Below, piece by piece: positions 37,792 to 47,507 of a stretch of 64,000 nt of DNA. The position numbers were made by a program, and so were the translations under genes. This stretch comes from Phytohalomonas tamaricis (GTDB lineage Bacteria; Pseudomonadota; Gammaproteobacteria; Pseudomonadales; Halomonadaceae). The notes beneath the pieces are model-generated. The model saw only the letters and a program-made list of their open reading frames with translations, was not told the origin of the DNA and ran no database searches. How positions within the stretch are numbered: the stretch's first letter is position 1; each line of letters starts with the position of its first letter. The stretch covers positions 310,001-374,000 of the forward strand of contig NZ_PVRV01000020.1 in the NCBI RefSeq assembly GCF_003012345.1, written 5' to 3'.

Positions 37792-39201
37792 ATGCTGGGT
37801 TTAGATGCCGTCGATCTAGCCCGCCTGCAATTTGGCACCACGTTGATGTTTCATATCATCTTCTTGGCGTTAAGCATCGGGCTTTCGACCTATTTGGCGT
37901 TTGCCGAAGCGATGTGGCTGAAGACGGGCAACAGGATTTATTACGGCATTTATCACTATTGGACCCCCCACTTCGCTGTGAACTACGGCGCAGGCGCGGT
38001 CTCCGGCGTGATCATGGCATTCGAGTTTGGTACCAACTGGAGCGGTTTTTCCGCCAAGGCGGGAGGAATCAGCGGCGTGCTGCTGACCTACGAGGTCATT
38101 ACCGCCTTTTTCCTTGAGGCCGGCTTCTTCGGCATCATGATCTTCGGTGAAGGCCGCGTCGGCCCCAAACTGCATTTTTTCTCGACCTGCATGGTAGCGC
38201 TCGGCGCTTATCTCTCGACATTCTGGATTCTTTCCTCAAACAGCTGGATGCAGACGCCTACTGGCTACGCCATTCAGGAAGGCAATTTCGTGCCGGTCAA
38301 CTGGTGGCACGTCATCTTCAACCCGTCTCAGCCTTATCGCTTTGTCCATATGTCGCTGGCTGCTCTAATTGCAACCGCCTTTGTCGTCGCCAGCGTAGCG
38401 GCCTGGCACTTGTACAAGAATCGCCGAGACGTGGTCGCACGCAAGATGTTCTCGGCCGCATTATGGATGCTTTCCGTCGTCGTCCCGCTGCAGATTTTTG
38501 CCGGCGACATGCACGGCCTCAATACGCTCCATCATCAGCCTGCCAAACTGGCCGCCATGGAAGGACACTGGGAAGTAGAGCCTGAGCGCGCAGGCATGCC
38601 AATGACCGCCTTCGCCTGGCCCGATATGGAGAAAGAGAAGAATCTTTTTGCGTTAGACATTCCCTATCTCAGTAGCCTCTATCTCACCCACTCGCTAACC
38701 GGCAAGGTACAAGGGCTTAAGCAGTTTCCTCCCAATGAACGTCCTAACGTCCCCCTCGTTTTCTGGTCGTTTCGCCTGATGGTTTATCTGGGCTTTGCCA
38801 TGGCTGCACTCATCGCCATTTCACTATGGCTACGCTGGCGCAAGCAGCTCTACGAGACACGCTGGTTTCTAGTCTTGATGATAGCCTCGATGCCAGTGGG
38901 TCTCACCGCGATAGAGGCAGGCTGGATCACCACCGAGGTTGGGCGACAGCCGTGGGTGATTTACGGCCTGATGCGCACCGCGAATGGCGATTCAGGTTTC
39001 GACGTACCTACGCTTTTGACCAGCATCGCCGGGCTGTGGTCGATCTACACGCTGATCTTCGTGCTCGGCGCTGTCCTATTCTTCAAGATGGTCAAGAAGG
39101 CACCGGCCGAAGCGATGCCTACCGACGAAGACACGGAAGAGGCCAAGCAGGGCAAGCCCCCGAAGCGACCTTTCAGTCACCGCGTCGACGATAAATCCTG
39201 A
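37792..39201 (+). CDS. cioA: Cytochrome bd-type quinol oxidase subunit I (cyanide-insensitive type)
   Basis: A 469-residue inner-membrane subunit that carries the haems and the quinol site. The N-terminus (LARLQFG...HIIF) contains the haem b595 histidine region. GNWSGF-like [22 protein letters not shown] and a short Q-loop after WEVEP are typical of the CioA/short-loop branch rather than E. coli CydA (522). AAGGGG precedes the ATG. cioB follows after 82 bp. Oxygen reduction by this enzyme could consume electrons from the upstream formate dehydrogenase via quinol, an inference only. Confidence 0.93.
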   Translation: MLGLDAVDLARLQFGTTLMFHIIFLALSIGLSTYLAFAEAMWLKTGNRIYYGIYHYWTPHFAVNYGAGAVSGVIMAFEFGTNWSGFSAKAGGISGVLLTYEVITAFFLEAGFFGIMIFGEGRVGPKLHFFSTCMVALGAYLSTFWILSSNSWMQTPTGYAIQEGNFVPVNWWHVIFNPSQPYRFVHMSLAALIATAFVVASVAAWHLYKNRRDVVARKMFSAALWMLSVVVPLQIFAGDMHGLNTLHHQPAKLAAMEGHWEVEPERAGMPMTAFAWPDMEKEKNLFALDIPYLSSLYLTHSLTGKVQGLKQFPPNERPNVPLVFWSFRLMVYLGFAMAALIAISLWLRWRKQLYETRWFLVLMIASMPVGLTAIEAGWITTEVGRQPWVIYGLMRTANGDSGFDVPTLLTSIAGLWSIYTLIFVLGAVLFFKMVKKAPAEAMPTDEDTEEAKQGKPPKRPFSHRVDDKS

Positions 39202-39283
39202 GGTTATCGGCCATGAACACCGTCTCAGATATAGCCGTTGCCCGTCCATGCGCGGCTAGAAGAACAGGATAGGGAGCAAGATT

Positions 39284-40282
39284 ATGGACACTGACCTTTT
39301 TCCAGTTATCTGGTTTGGGCTCATCGCCTTTGCCTTGATCCTCTATGTCGTCCTGGATGGTTTCAGCCTGGGCATCGGCATTCTGTTTCCATTCATCAGT
39401 GAAGAAAAACAGCGCGATATCATGATGACGACCATCTCGCCCTTCTGGGATGGCAATCAAACGTGGCTGGTATTCGCCGCAGCCGGACTTTACGGCGCCT
39501 TCCCCCTGGCCTATGCCACTATATTGCCCGCCATGTATTTGCCCTTGATCCTGATGCTGATCTGCCTGTTCTTTCGCGGCATGGCATTTGAGTTTCGCTT
39601 CAAGACACCCACTCGGCGCTGGTACGACTGGGGCTTCAGCGGCACGGCGATCGTAGCTACCTTCATTCAGGGAATGATTGTTGGCAGCATGATCTATGGG
39701 ATAGAGGTCGAGGATGGCCACTATGTCGGTGGGCCACTCGACTGGTTCAGCTGGTTCGGGATGTTCTCAGGCGTGGCGTTGGTGATGGGCTATGCCGTGC
39801 TAGGTGCCGCCTGGCTGATCACCAAAACCGAAGGACGACTGCAAAAACGCTGCTACCGGCTGCTCAGGCCCCTACTGTTACTGTTCATGCTGAGCATGTT
39901 CGTGGTTGTCATCTGGACGCCCCTGGCCAACCAGCGGATCGGCGAGCGTTGGCTCAGCTTCCCCGCTCTGCCATGGCTATGTCTTGTTGCGGTAGTGATC
40001 GGCGCAATGGCGTTCAACATTATTCGCGGGATTGGCAAGCGTCACGAAAAGTTGATATTCACCCAACTCATCGGGATTTTCATTCTTGGTTTGATCGGCT
40101 TGGTCTTCAGCTTATTTCCCATCATCATTCCTCCCGACATTACCATTTGGCAAGCGGCCTCACATCGTTCCAGTCAGCTATTTATGATGGTCGGGTACGT
40201 TCTGCTGATACCGCTTATTCTTGCCTATACCGCTTTCGGTTACCGGGTCTTTCGTGGCAAGGTTCGCGAAAGCGAAGGATAG
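39284..40282 (+). CDS. cioB: Cytochrome bd-type quinol oxidase subunit II
   Basis: A 332-residue membrane partner of subunit I. Seen: the N-terminal YVVLDGFSLGIGILFPF, the conserved DGNQTWLVFAAAGLYGAFPLAYA and FRGMAFEFRFK, typical of CydB/CioB. GGGAG supports the ATG. No small CydX-like reading frame is found in the 28 bp before the terminator, as is usual for CIO-type operons. Confidence 0.93.
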   Translation: MDTDLFPVIWFGLIAFALILYVVLDGFSLGIGILFPFISEEKQRDIMMTTISPFWDGNQTWLVFAAAGLYGAFPLAYATILPAMYLPLILMLICLFFRGMAFEFRFKTPTRRWYDWGFSGTAIVATFIQGMIVGSMIYGIEVEDGHYVGGPLDWFSWFGMFSGVALVMGYAVLGAAWLITKTEGRLQKRCYRLLRPLLLLFMLSMFVVVIWTPLANQRIGERWLSFPALPWLCLVAVVIGAMAFNIIRGIGKRHEKLIFTQLIGIFILGLIGLVFSLFPIIIPPDITIWQAASHRSSQLFMMVGYVLLIPLILAYTAFGYRVFRGKVRESEG

Positions 40283-40309
40283 CCTCTCTGCTATACGCGC
40301 AATAAGTGC

Positions 40310-40344
40310 AAAAACGCCGATCAGCCTAGCTGATCGGCGTTTTT
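40310..40344. terminator. Bidirectional terminator between cioB and pepN
   Basis: Perfect 16-bp stem (40310-40325 with 40329-40344), 3-nt loop, with A and T runs on the two flanks, between convergent genes. Confidence 0.95.
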
Positions 40345-40382
40345 ATCTTGCATGACAATCTTGCATGGCATCACGGCATGAA

Positions 40383-43013
40383 TCAGGCCAGCGCCTTCTC
40401 GACAATCTCATAGACGTTGCGTGACAGCGGTTCCCTACGGATACGCTCAAGCTGCTCGCGCATCAGCTGCTGACGCGCCCCATCGAGGCGATGATAACGC
40501 GTTAACGGCGTGATGATACGCGCGGCGATGTCGGGATTGAGTCTGTTGAGTTCGATCACTACGTCTGCCAACAGTTTGTACCCCTCACCATCGAGGCGGT
40601 GGAAATTAATGCGGTTCTGACTGGTAAACGTCCCGATCAGCGCCCGCACCTTGTTGGGGTTCTTGATCGAGAACGCCTCATGCTCCATCAGGAACTTCAG
40701 CCGTTCGAGCACATCCTTTTGCGGCCGCGTGACTTGCAGCGAGAACCACTGATCCATCACCAGCGAGTCATGAGCCCAGCGCTCGCCGAATGCTCTGACC
40801 GCCGGGTCGCCCAGATCAGCACGATCGGAATGGGCCAAAAGCGTCAGCGCGGCACGCACGTCAGTCATGTTGTGCTGAGCATCAACCTGACGCTGGGCAA
40901 GTTCAAGCGCCTCCTCCCGTTCGGTCGCCACCAGATAGCTGAGCGCCACGTTCTTGGCGCTACGACAGGCGATCTGCTCGGCGTCCGGCGCATAGGGCGC
41001 GTCACTTTGATTGCTGCGGTACAGCGTCAGGAACTCATCATAAAGCTCATGAGCCAGCGTCTTGAGCGCGAACTTGCACGCCGCAGCGATAGCGTCGATA
41101 TCGACCGTTTCCTGCTGCTCAGCGATGTACGCCTCAGACGGCAGGCGCAGCATTTCCGCCAGCACTGCCTTATCGTCGGTGGGTGTGGTCAGCAGATAGC
41201 GATAGGCATCGAGCAGCCTGGCATCGAGGGTCATCGCTTCGCCCTGCTGGTGGGCGCTGATTAAATCCTCGATGATATCCAGCGCCAGGCGCTGGCCAGC
41301 GTCCCAGCGGTTGAAGCCATCACTGTCATGCTTCATCAAGAATGCCAGATGCTCGCGCGTGTAGGGGAAGTCGAGTCTGACCGGTGCGGAGAAGCCGCGC
41401 AGCAATGAAGGCACCGGCGCAGCGTCAACGTTTTCGAACACGAAGATCTCTTCATCTTCGCGCAGGTGCAGCACGGTATCGGTGCCAAAATTTTCGCCAT
41501 TGATATGCAGCGTAATATCACGGCCATCGGCATTGAGCAGGCCCATGCGTACCGGAATGTGCAGGGGCAGCTTGGTCTGCTGGCCCGGCGTCGGTGGTGT
41601 CTGTTGTCTGATACGCAGGCGGTATTCACGCGTCTCGCTGTCATATTCCCCGCTGGCATCCAACTGCGGCGTACCGGCCTGAGCGTACCAGCGCATGAAC
41701 TGGGTGAGATCAAGCCCTGAGACCTCGGCCATCGACTCGACGAAATCCTCGACCCGTGCGGCCTGACCATCGAAGCGCTCAAAGTAGAGATCACTACCGC
41801 GGCGGAAGGTCTCCCAGCCCAGCAAGTTGCACAGCATGCGCACGATCTCGGCGCCCTTTTCGTAGATCGTCAGGGTATAGAAATTGGAGATTTCAATGAA
41901 GTGATCGGGGCGCACCGGATGGGCGGTCGGCCCGGCATCCTCGGCGAACTGCGCGGTACGCAGCAGTGCGACATCCTCGATGCGCTTGACCGGCGCCGAA
42001 TTAACATCGGCCGAGAAAGTCTGATCACGAAAAACGGTAAAGCCTTCCTTCAGCGCCAGCTGGAACCAGTCACGGCAAGTGACACGATTGCCCGACCAGT
42101 TGTGGAAGTATTCATGAGCGACGATACCCTCGACGCGCTGGAAGGTGGCGTCCGTAGTCGTTTCGGGATTGGCAAGCACGGCGGCGCTGTTGAAGATGTT
42201 GAGCCCTTTGTTCTCCATCGCGCCCATGTTGAAGTCGTTGACGGCGACGATCATGAACAGGTCAAGGTCATACTCGCGACCGTACTTCTCCTCGTCCCAC
42301 TTCATCGCCTTCTTGAGCGCCTGCATCGAGAACACGGTCTTGTGCAGATTCTCCTGCTCGACCCATATCTGCAGGGTCACCTCACGACCGCTCATGGTGG
42401 TGAAGGTATCTTCGATCTTCTCAAGCTCACCGGCCACCAGCGCAAACAGGTAAGACGGTTTGGGATGCGGGTCTTCCCACACGGCAAAGTGACGTCCGTT
42501 AGGCAGTTCACCGCGCTCGATCGGGTTGCCGTTGGAGAGCAACACCGGATATTGGGCTTTGTCGGCAATCACCGTAGTGACGAAAGTGGCCATGACATCG
42601 GAGCGATCCGGATAATAGGTGATGCGCCGAAAGCCCTGCGGCTCGCACTGGGTACAGAACATGCCGCTGGACACGTACAGCCCTTCAAGTGCGGTGTTAT
42701 TAGCCGGATCAATCTCCACTTCAGTGTCGAGCACAAAGCGCTCCGGCACCTGATGGACCACTAGCCGCTCATCGCTGATGCTATATTCGCCCGGTGTCAG
42801 CTCTTGTCCGTCAATAGCGATACGCTGCAATACCAGATGATGACCGTCGAGTTCGAGCGCCTGCCCTGCCTTCCGCTCGGGATGACGCACCATGTGCAAC
42901 CGAGCCGAAACGCGTGTGGCATGCGGCTCGAGATTGAACTTGAGCTCGGTCTTCTCGACCGTGTAGGCCGGCGGTTGATAGTCCTTGAGATAGATTGCTT
43001 GCGGTTCGGCCAT
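40383..43013 (-). CDS. pepN: Aminopeptidase N
   Basis: An 876-residue M1 family zinc aminopeptidase that completes cytoplasmic peptide degradation. The substrate-anchoring motif GAMEN is present (in FNMGAMENKGLN). The zinc site is His300-Glu301-x2-x-His304 in HEYFHNW, with the distal Glu323 in LALKEG. The C-terminal helical domain is full length (E. coli PepN 870). AAGGAG lies upstream of the ATG. Monocistronic: a shared terminator lies downstream. Confidence 0.97.
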   Translation of the reverse strand: MAEPQAIYLKDYQPPAYTVEKTELKFNLEPHATRVSARLHMVRHPERKAGQALELDGHHLVLQRIAIDGQELTPGEYSISDERLVVHQVPERFVLDTEVEIDPANNTALEGLYVSSGMFCTQCEPQGFRRITYYPDRSDVMATFVTTVIADKAQYPVLLSNGNPIERGELPNGRHFAVWEDPHPKPSYLFALVAGELEKIEDTFTTMSGREVTLQIWVEQENLHKTVFSMQALKKAMKWDEEKYGREYDLDLFMIVAVNDFNMGAMENKGLNIFNSAAVLANPETTTDATFQRVEGIVAHEYFHNWSGNRVTCRDWFQLALKEGFTVFRDQTFSADVNSAPVKRIEDVALLRTAQFAEDAGPTAHPVRPDHFIEISNFYTLTIYEKGAEIVRMLCNLLGWETFRRGSDLYFERFDGQAARVEDFVESMAEVSGLDLTQFMRWYAQAGTPQLDASGEYDSETREYRLRIRQQTPPTPGQQTKLPLHIPVRMGLLNADGRDITLHINGENFGTDTVLHLREDEEIFVFENVDAAPVPSLLRGFSAPVRLDFPYTREHLAFLMKHDSDGFNRWDAGQRLALDIIEDLISAHQQGEAMTLDARLLDAYRYLLTTPTDDKAVLAEMLRLPSEAYIAEQQETVDIDAIAAACKFALKTLAHELYDEFLTLYRSNQSDAPYAPDAEQIACRSAKNVALSYLVATEREEALELAQRQVDAQHNMTDVRAALTLLAHSDRADLGDPAVRAFGERWAHDSLVMDQWFSLQVTRPQKDVLERLKFLMEHEAFSIKNPNKVRALIGTFTSQNRINFHRLDGEGYKLLADVVIELNRLNPDIAARIITPLTRYHRLDGARQQLMREQLERIRREPLSRNVYEIVEKALA

Positions 43014-43097
43014 GTGGGCTCCTTGTCCATTGCCAGCGCGTACGGGGAACTTTCGCCTATTCTACGCTCGCTTTCCGGCGATGCTCAAAAGGCGCGG

Positions 43098-43481
43098 TTA
43101 ACGGCGGCGTGGGCTTCGGCGTGTAACGATAAACAAGGCGATGGTTGAAAGCCCTGCGAGCAGACCGATGCGCAACCATAGCGCCTCGATTATCAACGCC
43201 ATCACCACGGCACTTATCACAATCATGATAACCGCCGTGACCTTGGCGCGCCGTGGAATTGCCTGCTCTTGCTCCCAGGCGGTAATTGCCGGGCCAGCGA
43301 AGCGGTTGGCTCGAATCCATAGCGCAAAGCGCGTCGAGCCTTTTGATGCCAGCGCCACCGCAAGCAGCATGAGCGGTGTGGTGGGCAAAAGGGGCAGAAA
43401 GACACCGGCCAGGCCAAGCGCGAAACAGAGTGCGGCCAGCGCAATATAAAGGCTTCTTACAAACGGCGAACGGGCTGACAT
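43098..43481 (-). CDS. YbaN-family (DUF454) inner-membrane protein, copy 1
   Basis: A 127-residue DUF454/YbaN protein with three or four membrane helices. The family motif GxxGVFLPLLPTTPLMLLA and the S-K-G-S-x-R-F segment are clear. ATG 43481 is preferred (AAGGAA 6 nt upstream) over the open frame from 43511. It lies 84 bp upstream of pepN on the same strand. A paralogue is at 45777-46268. Function is unknown. Confidence 0.87.
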   Translation of the reverse strand: MSARSPFVRSLYIALAALCFALGLAGVFLPLLPTTPLMLLAVALASKGSTRFALWIRANRFAGPAITAWEQEQAIPRRAKVTAVIMIVISAVVMALIIEALWLRIGLLAGLSTIALFIVTRRSPRRR

Positions 43482-43550
43482 GCATTTTCCTTGGTACCGT
43501 GGGCGACCCATGAGCGGAGCACAGTCGTGCCCGGCTATCTTTATTCAAAC

Positions 43551-43700
43551 ATGAGTTCAAAAACATTCCTTCTTTTACTTCCAGTCGGGCCGGCCCAACG
43601 ACAACTCGCCGAAATTCGTCAACGCCGCGGCCTGCCCTTCGATACTCCTGTGGCTAAACCTACCTTGACGGATCTGCGACGGCGGCCAAACTCTTTGTGA
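43551..43700 (+). CDS. Possible 49-residue ORF, unassigned
   Basis: A short frame from ATG 43551 encodes a basic 49-residue peptide (ending TLTDLRRRPNSL). It lies between the YbaN gene and the SRPBCC gene. No family was recognised and the ribosome-binding site is weak, so it may be noise or a gene remnant. Confidence 0.2.
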   Translation: MSSKTFLLLLPVGPAQRQLAEIRQRRGLPFDTPVAKPTLTDLRRRPNSL

Positions 43701-43749
43701 TGGAGTTGATGCCAGGTGGCATCACACTCAACAGGACAAGGAGTCAGTC

Positions 43750-44505
43750 ATGACGAGTTCACGTTCGGAAAGCAAGCTGGTTGCAGCACGAACCACATCC
43801 AACAATAACGTCAAGGGGCTTGAGCGCGCGGCATCTATTGCCGGCGGCGCGATGTGCGTCACTCAAGGATTTAGAAAAGGCGGCTTTGTGGGTCTGCTTC
43901 ATCTCGTCGTGGGCGGTTTGATGATTCAGCGCGGTGCAAGCGGACACTGCAGCGCCAAACAGATGATCACGCCGAACCCTTACGAGAAGCAGGTGGCACG
44001 CGAACACCATTGGAAGACAGCCAAAGCCATCTCCAGCAGCATCACTATCAATAAGCCCAAGGAAGAGCTCTATCGCTTCTGGCGCGATTTCACCAATCTT
44101 CCCTCTTTCATGACGCATATTGCCCGCATCGACGTATTCGGTGACCAGCATTCGCACTGGGTTGCCACCGATGCGTCCGGCAGTAGTGTCGAATGGGATG
44201 CCACCGTTACAGAAGAACGGCCCAATGAGTACATCGCTTGGGCCTCAGACGACAATGCGCAGATACGCAATAGCGGCTGGGTCAGTTTCCGCGACGCGCC
44301 GAACGGGCTGGGTACTGAAGTGCAAACACTGATGGCCTACGAACCGCCGGGCGGTCAGGTGGGGCATGTGGTCGCCAAGCTTTTGCAGAAAGACCCTGGC
44401 ACGCTGGCGCGCAACGATTTGCGGCGGCTGAAGCAGCTGATGGAAATCGGTGAGCTGACCACCAACGCTACCCAGAATAAACCGCTACTGGCAGGAGGAC
44501 TGTAA
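43750..44505 (+). CDS. SRPBCC (START-like) domain protein with N-terminal membrane segment
   Basis: A 251-residue protein. Residues ~20-60 are hydrophobic and Gly-rich (AASIAGGAMCVTQGF, GLLHLVVGGLMI), resembling DUF2892-type membrane pairs. From about residue 90 to 230 it is a polyketide-cyclase/START-like fold (SITINKPKEELYRFWRDFTNLPSFMTHI, WVSFRDAP). Similar proteins are often coupled to zinc alcohol dehydrogenases, and here the stop overlaps the next gene by one base (TAATG). Ligand is unknown. Confidence 0.85.
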   Translation: MTSSRSESKLVAARTTSNNNVKGLERAASIAGGAMCVTQGFRKGGFVGLLHLVVGGLMIQRGASGHCSAKQMITPNPYEKQVAREHHWKTAKAISSSITINKPKEELYRFWRDFTNLPSFMTHIARIDVFGDQHSHWVATDASGSSVEWDATVTEERPNEYIAWASDDNAQIRNSGWVSFRDAPNGLGTEVQTLMAYEPPGGQVGHVVAKLLQKDPGTLARNDLRRLKQLMEIGELTTNATQNKPLLAGGL

Positions 44506-45677
44506 TGCGAGCATTGACTTGGCAAGGTGCGAACAAGCTTAGTGTCGAGACGATTCCCGACCCGGAAATCGTCAATCCGCGCGATATTATCGTCAAGGTA
44601 CTGATGTCTTCGGTGTGTGGCTCGGATCTTCACCTGCTCGATGGTTACGTGCCTACCATGCATCCCGGCGATATCATCGGCCATGAGTTTCTTGGCGAGG
44701 TGGTGGAGACCGGCTCTGCTGTTACCGGTTTGAGCCGCGGCGATCGTGTCATTACCGTCTCGATTGTCGGCTGCGGTGAATGCGCCCATTGCCAGCGTGA
44801 GGAGTATTCCTGCTGCGATAACTCCAATCCCAACCCCACGGCGACGGAGGTGCTTTACGGCCAGCCCTGCGCTGGCATTTTCGGTTACAGTCACGCCTTT
44901 GGTGGCTATGCGGGTAGCCACGCAACGTATGTGCGCGTCCCGTTTGCCGACGTCAACGTCTTCAAGGTGCCTGAAGGTATTACCAATGAGCAGGCCGTGT
45001 TCGTCTCCGATGCCGTGCCTACCGGCTACTACGGTGCGGACATTGCCGAGATCGAACCCGGCGACACCGTAGCCGTATGGGGTTGCGGCGGCGTCGGTCA
45101 GATGGCGATCAGAAGTGCCTACCTGATGGGCGCAGAGCGCGTCATTGCGATCGACCGGTTCGCCGATCGCCTGCATCTCGCCAAGAAAAAAGGCGGTGCC
45201 ATCGGTCTTGATTATACCCAGTTCGACATCCACGAAGCGCTGTTGGAACTGACTGGCGGACGCGGCCCGGATCGCTGCATCGACTGTGTCGGCATGGAAG
45301 CGCATACCGACAATACGCTTGAACAGGTTTACGACAAGGCCAAGCAGCAGCTGCGTCTACATACCGAGCGAGGTGCAGCGTTGCGTCAGGCGATCTATTC
45401 ATGCCGCAAAGGCGGCAACGTTTCGGTGCTTGGGGTCTATGCCGGCCTTATGGACAAGTTCCCGATGGGCGCGATCGTCAACAAGGCACTAACGGTGAAG
45501 TCGGGACAGCAGCCGGGACAGCGCTATGTCTCGCGTCTGTTCGAACACATCCTGAACGGCGAGCTCGACCCTTCCTATCTGTTGACGCATCCGATGAGTC
45601 TGGAGGATGGTCCTCAAGGTTATGCGATGTTCAAGGAAAAGAGCGACGATTGTCTGCGCGCGGTATTCATTCCCTGA
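44505..45677 (+). CDS. Zinc-dependent alcohol dehydrogenase (formaldehyde-dehydrogenase-like)
   Basis: A 390-residue medium-chain dehydrogenase. The catalytic zinc site is seen in VCGSDLH and GHEFLGEV, the structural zinc Cys cluster in CGECAHCQREEYSC, and the nucleotide fold in VWGCGGVGQMAI followed by VIAIDRF (the Asp suggests NAD). The long inserted segment CCDNSNPNPTA and the helix around VYDKAKQQLRLHTER place it in the glutathione-independent formaldehyde/aldehyde dismutase-like branch. Substrate is uncertain. Coupled to the SRPBCC gene upstream. Confidence 0.9.
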   Translation: MRALTWQGANKLSVETIPDPEIVNPRDIIVKVLMSSVCGSDLHLLDGYVPTMHPGDIIGHEFLGEVVETGSAVTGLSRGDRVITVSIVGCGECAHCQREEYSCCDNSNPNPTATEVLYGQPCAGIFGYSHAFGGYAGSHATYVRVPFADVNVFKVPEGITNEQAVFVSDAVPTGYYGADIAEIEPGDTVAVWGCGGVGQMAIRSAYLMGAERVIAIDRFADRLHLAKKKGGAIGLDYTQFDIHEALLELTGGRGPDRCIDCVGMEAHTDNTLEQVYDKAKQQLRLHTERGAALRQAIYSCRKGGNVSVLGVYAGLMDKFPMGAIVNKALTVKSGQQPGQRYVSRLFEHILNGELDPSYLLTHPMSLEDGPQGYAMFKEKSDDCLRAVFIP

Positions 45678-45724
45678 ACCTACGGTGCACTTGCCAGCTA
45701 TATCCACCGGCTGCACGTAATGAC

Positions 45725-45759
45725 AAGAACGCCGCCGTTTTCAATACGGCGGCGTTCTT
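45725..45759. terminator. Terminator after the SRPBCC-ADH pair
   Basis: Perfect 14-bp stem (45725-45738 with 45746-45759), 7-nt loop, between the convergent ADH and YbaN-like genes. Confidence 0.85.
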
Positions 45760-45776
45760 AGCGCTATTGCTAACGA

Positions 45777-46268
45777 TTACTTCGGCGGTTTCTCAAGCGG
45801 CATTTCACGCTGCCAGGTGCCGGTAGGCGTAGGACGCGTCGCAATATAGATGCCCACGGGAATCAAAATGGCCAGCGCGAGCCACAATAACCAGTGAAAG
45901 TGAACATGCACGTAGATAATGATGATGCTGGCAATCAACGTGGTGATAGAAAGGCATTTGGCCTTGAGCGGTATGGCGCGCTCGCTTTCCCACGCGTAGA
46001 TCATCGGCCCCGCCAGGCGATTGTTGCGAATCCAACGCTCAAAACGCTTTGACCCTTTCGAAGCACAGATAACGGCCAACAGCATGAAGTCCGTGGTGGG
46101 CAATAACGGCAGGAAAATGCCCACTATGGCAATAGCAAAACATAGCGCCGCTAGCGTTACCCAAAATAGCCGCGGTAGTTTACGTTTCGCCAGTTTGGTT
46201 TCTCGCATACCTGGGATTTCATCCGTTTTCGGCTTATTGATCGTGCCGACCGATACGCTGTCCTTCAT
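45777..46268 (-). CDS. YbaN-family (DUF454) inner-membrane protein, copy 2
   Basis: A ~163-residue DUF454 protein with GIFLPLLPTTDFMLLAVICASKGSKRFERWIRNNRLAGPMIYAWE-type core shared with copy 1. An N-terminal ~30-residue charged extension and a C-terminal Pro-rich tail are not present in copy 1. ATG 46268 (AGGTGG 5 nt upstream) is preferred; ATG 46289 and an open frame to 46328 are alternatives. The two copies flank the SRPBCC-ADH pair. Function is unknown. Confidence 0.86.
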   Translation of the reverse strand: MKDSVSVGTINKPKTDEIPGMRETKLAKRKLPRLFWVTLAALCFAIAIVGIFLPLLPTTDFMLLAVICASKGSKRFERWIRNNRLAGPMIYAWESERAIPLKAKCLSITTLIASIIIIYVHVHFHWLLWLALAILIPVGIYIATRPTPTGTWQREMPLEKPPK

Positions 46269-46506
46269 CAAGCCACCTATCGTCGTCATGGCCGCATACT
46301 TACCCGGAAAATACTGCCAATACACCATGACACCGCGTTAATGAAACTCTTGAACAAGTACCAGAGGCCATATGGCTTACCGTTATACATGAGAATTCAC
46401 CTCGTTTGGACGTTGCAACGGTAATAATTACCATCACCTCTTTTCATTGGTGTGCCCAAACGATATCCGATAGCCTTGCTCGTTTTCCCTGCCAAGGCCT
46501 CGACTC

Positions 46507-47388
46507 GTGTCCAGTTGGATATTCTTCACGCTCGGCGCAGCGTTCATGCAAGCATGGCGTAATGCCTTTCAAAAGCAGCTGAGCCTCGATGTCGGCGCTC
46601 TCGGTGTCACACTGGCCCGTTTCCTCTGGGCCTGGCCGTTGGCGGGAGGTTATTTATTAATCCTTCATGCTTGGCAGCCTGTTTCATTGCCGCATTTCTC
46701 GGCGCTATTTGCCTTCGATATTGTCGCCGGCGCCCTGTCGCAGATCATCGCTACCATGTTGATGGTCCGTCTCTTTCAGCGCCGCAGCTACGCCGCCGGC
46801 GTTGGCCTTGCTAAAAGCGAGGCTTTGCTGGCCGCCATTCTTGGCGTCATGTTCTTCGGAGCGTCACTTTCCCCGCTGGGGTGGCTTGGAGTCATTATCG
46901 GCGCCGCCGCGATCTGGCTGATGAAAGGTTCACGAACGCCGGGTATCGCCGATGGCTCTACCATTGTCATTGGTCTTGCCAGTGGCATGTTCTTCGCGCT
47001 GACAACGCTATGGGTACGTCATGCGTCACATCAGCTCACAGATCTGCCTTTTTTACACGCCTCAGCCTGGGTATTGTTTTTTACCATTACGACCCAGCTG
47101 GTGGTTTTACTCACCTGGCTTGGCTGGCGTGACCGCACTACGCTGGTGCGCGTCTATCGTCGTCCCAAGTTGGTGTTCTGTATCAGTCTGGCCAGTTGCC
47201 TCGCCTCGATCGGTTGGTTCACCGCTGTCAATCTTGAACATGTCGCGCTGGTCAAGACGCTCGGCCAGATCGAGGTGTTTTTCACGCTACTGATTTCTCA
47301 TCACTGGCTACGGGAAAAAATAACCGGACGCGACCGATGGGGGCTGCTGCTTATCGTTATCAGTGCCCTATGTGTGATGTGGACATAA
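46507..47388 (+). CDS. EamA/DMT family permease
   Basis: A 293-residue permease with about ten helices in two EamA halves, each ending in a short acidic or basic loop (second half around HVALVKTLGQIEVFFTLLISHHWLREKITGRDRWGLLLIV). The start is GTG 46507. The family exports amino acids, nucleotides or other metabolites; the substrate cannot be read here. Intergenic DNA before it contains no further gene. Confidence 0.85.
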   Translation: MSSWIFFTLGAAFMQAWRNAFQKQLSLDVGALGVTLARFLWAWPLAGGYLLILHAWQPVSLPHFSALFAFDIVAGALSQIIATMLMVRLFQRRSYAAGVGLAKSEALLAAILGVMFFGASLSPLGWLGVIIGAAAIWLMKGSRTPGIADGSTIVIGLASGMFFALTTLWVRHASHQLTDLPFLHASAWVLFFTITTQLVVLLTWLGWRDRTTLVRVYRRPKLVFCISLASCLASIGWFTAVNLEHVALVKTLGQIEVFFTLLISHHWLREKITGRDRWGLLLIVISALCVMWT

Positions 47389-47507
47389 CGCCTTGTGATG
47401 GCTGAGAAATTGACAATAGCCCATACCCGACCAAACTGATTAAGTATCCATTAAGCCCAGCTTGGTCGATAGCTGAGTCGATTCATTCATCTAATAATGC
47501 TTTCACT

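Noticed and set aside
41901-42764. A 287-residue plus-strand open frame inside pepN
   Set aside because: It is antisense to a clearly complete aminopeptidase N, and its composition is that of a shadow frame.
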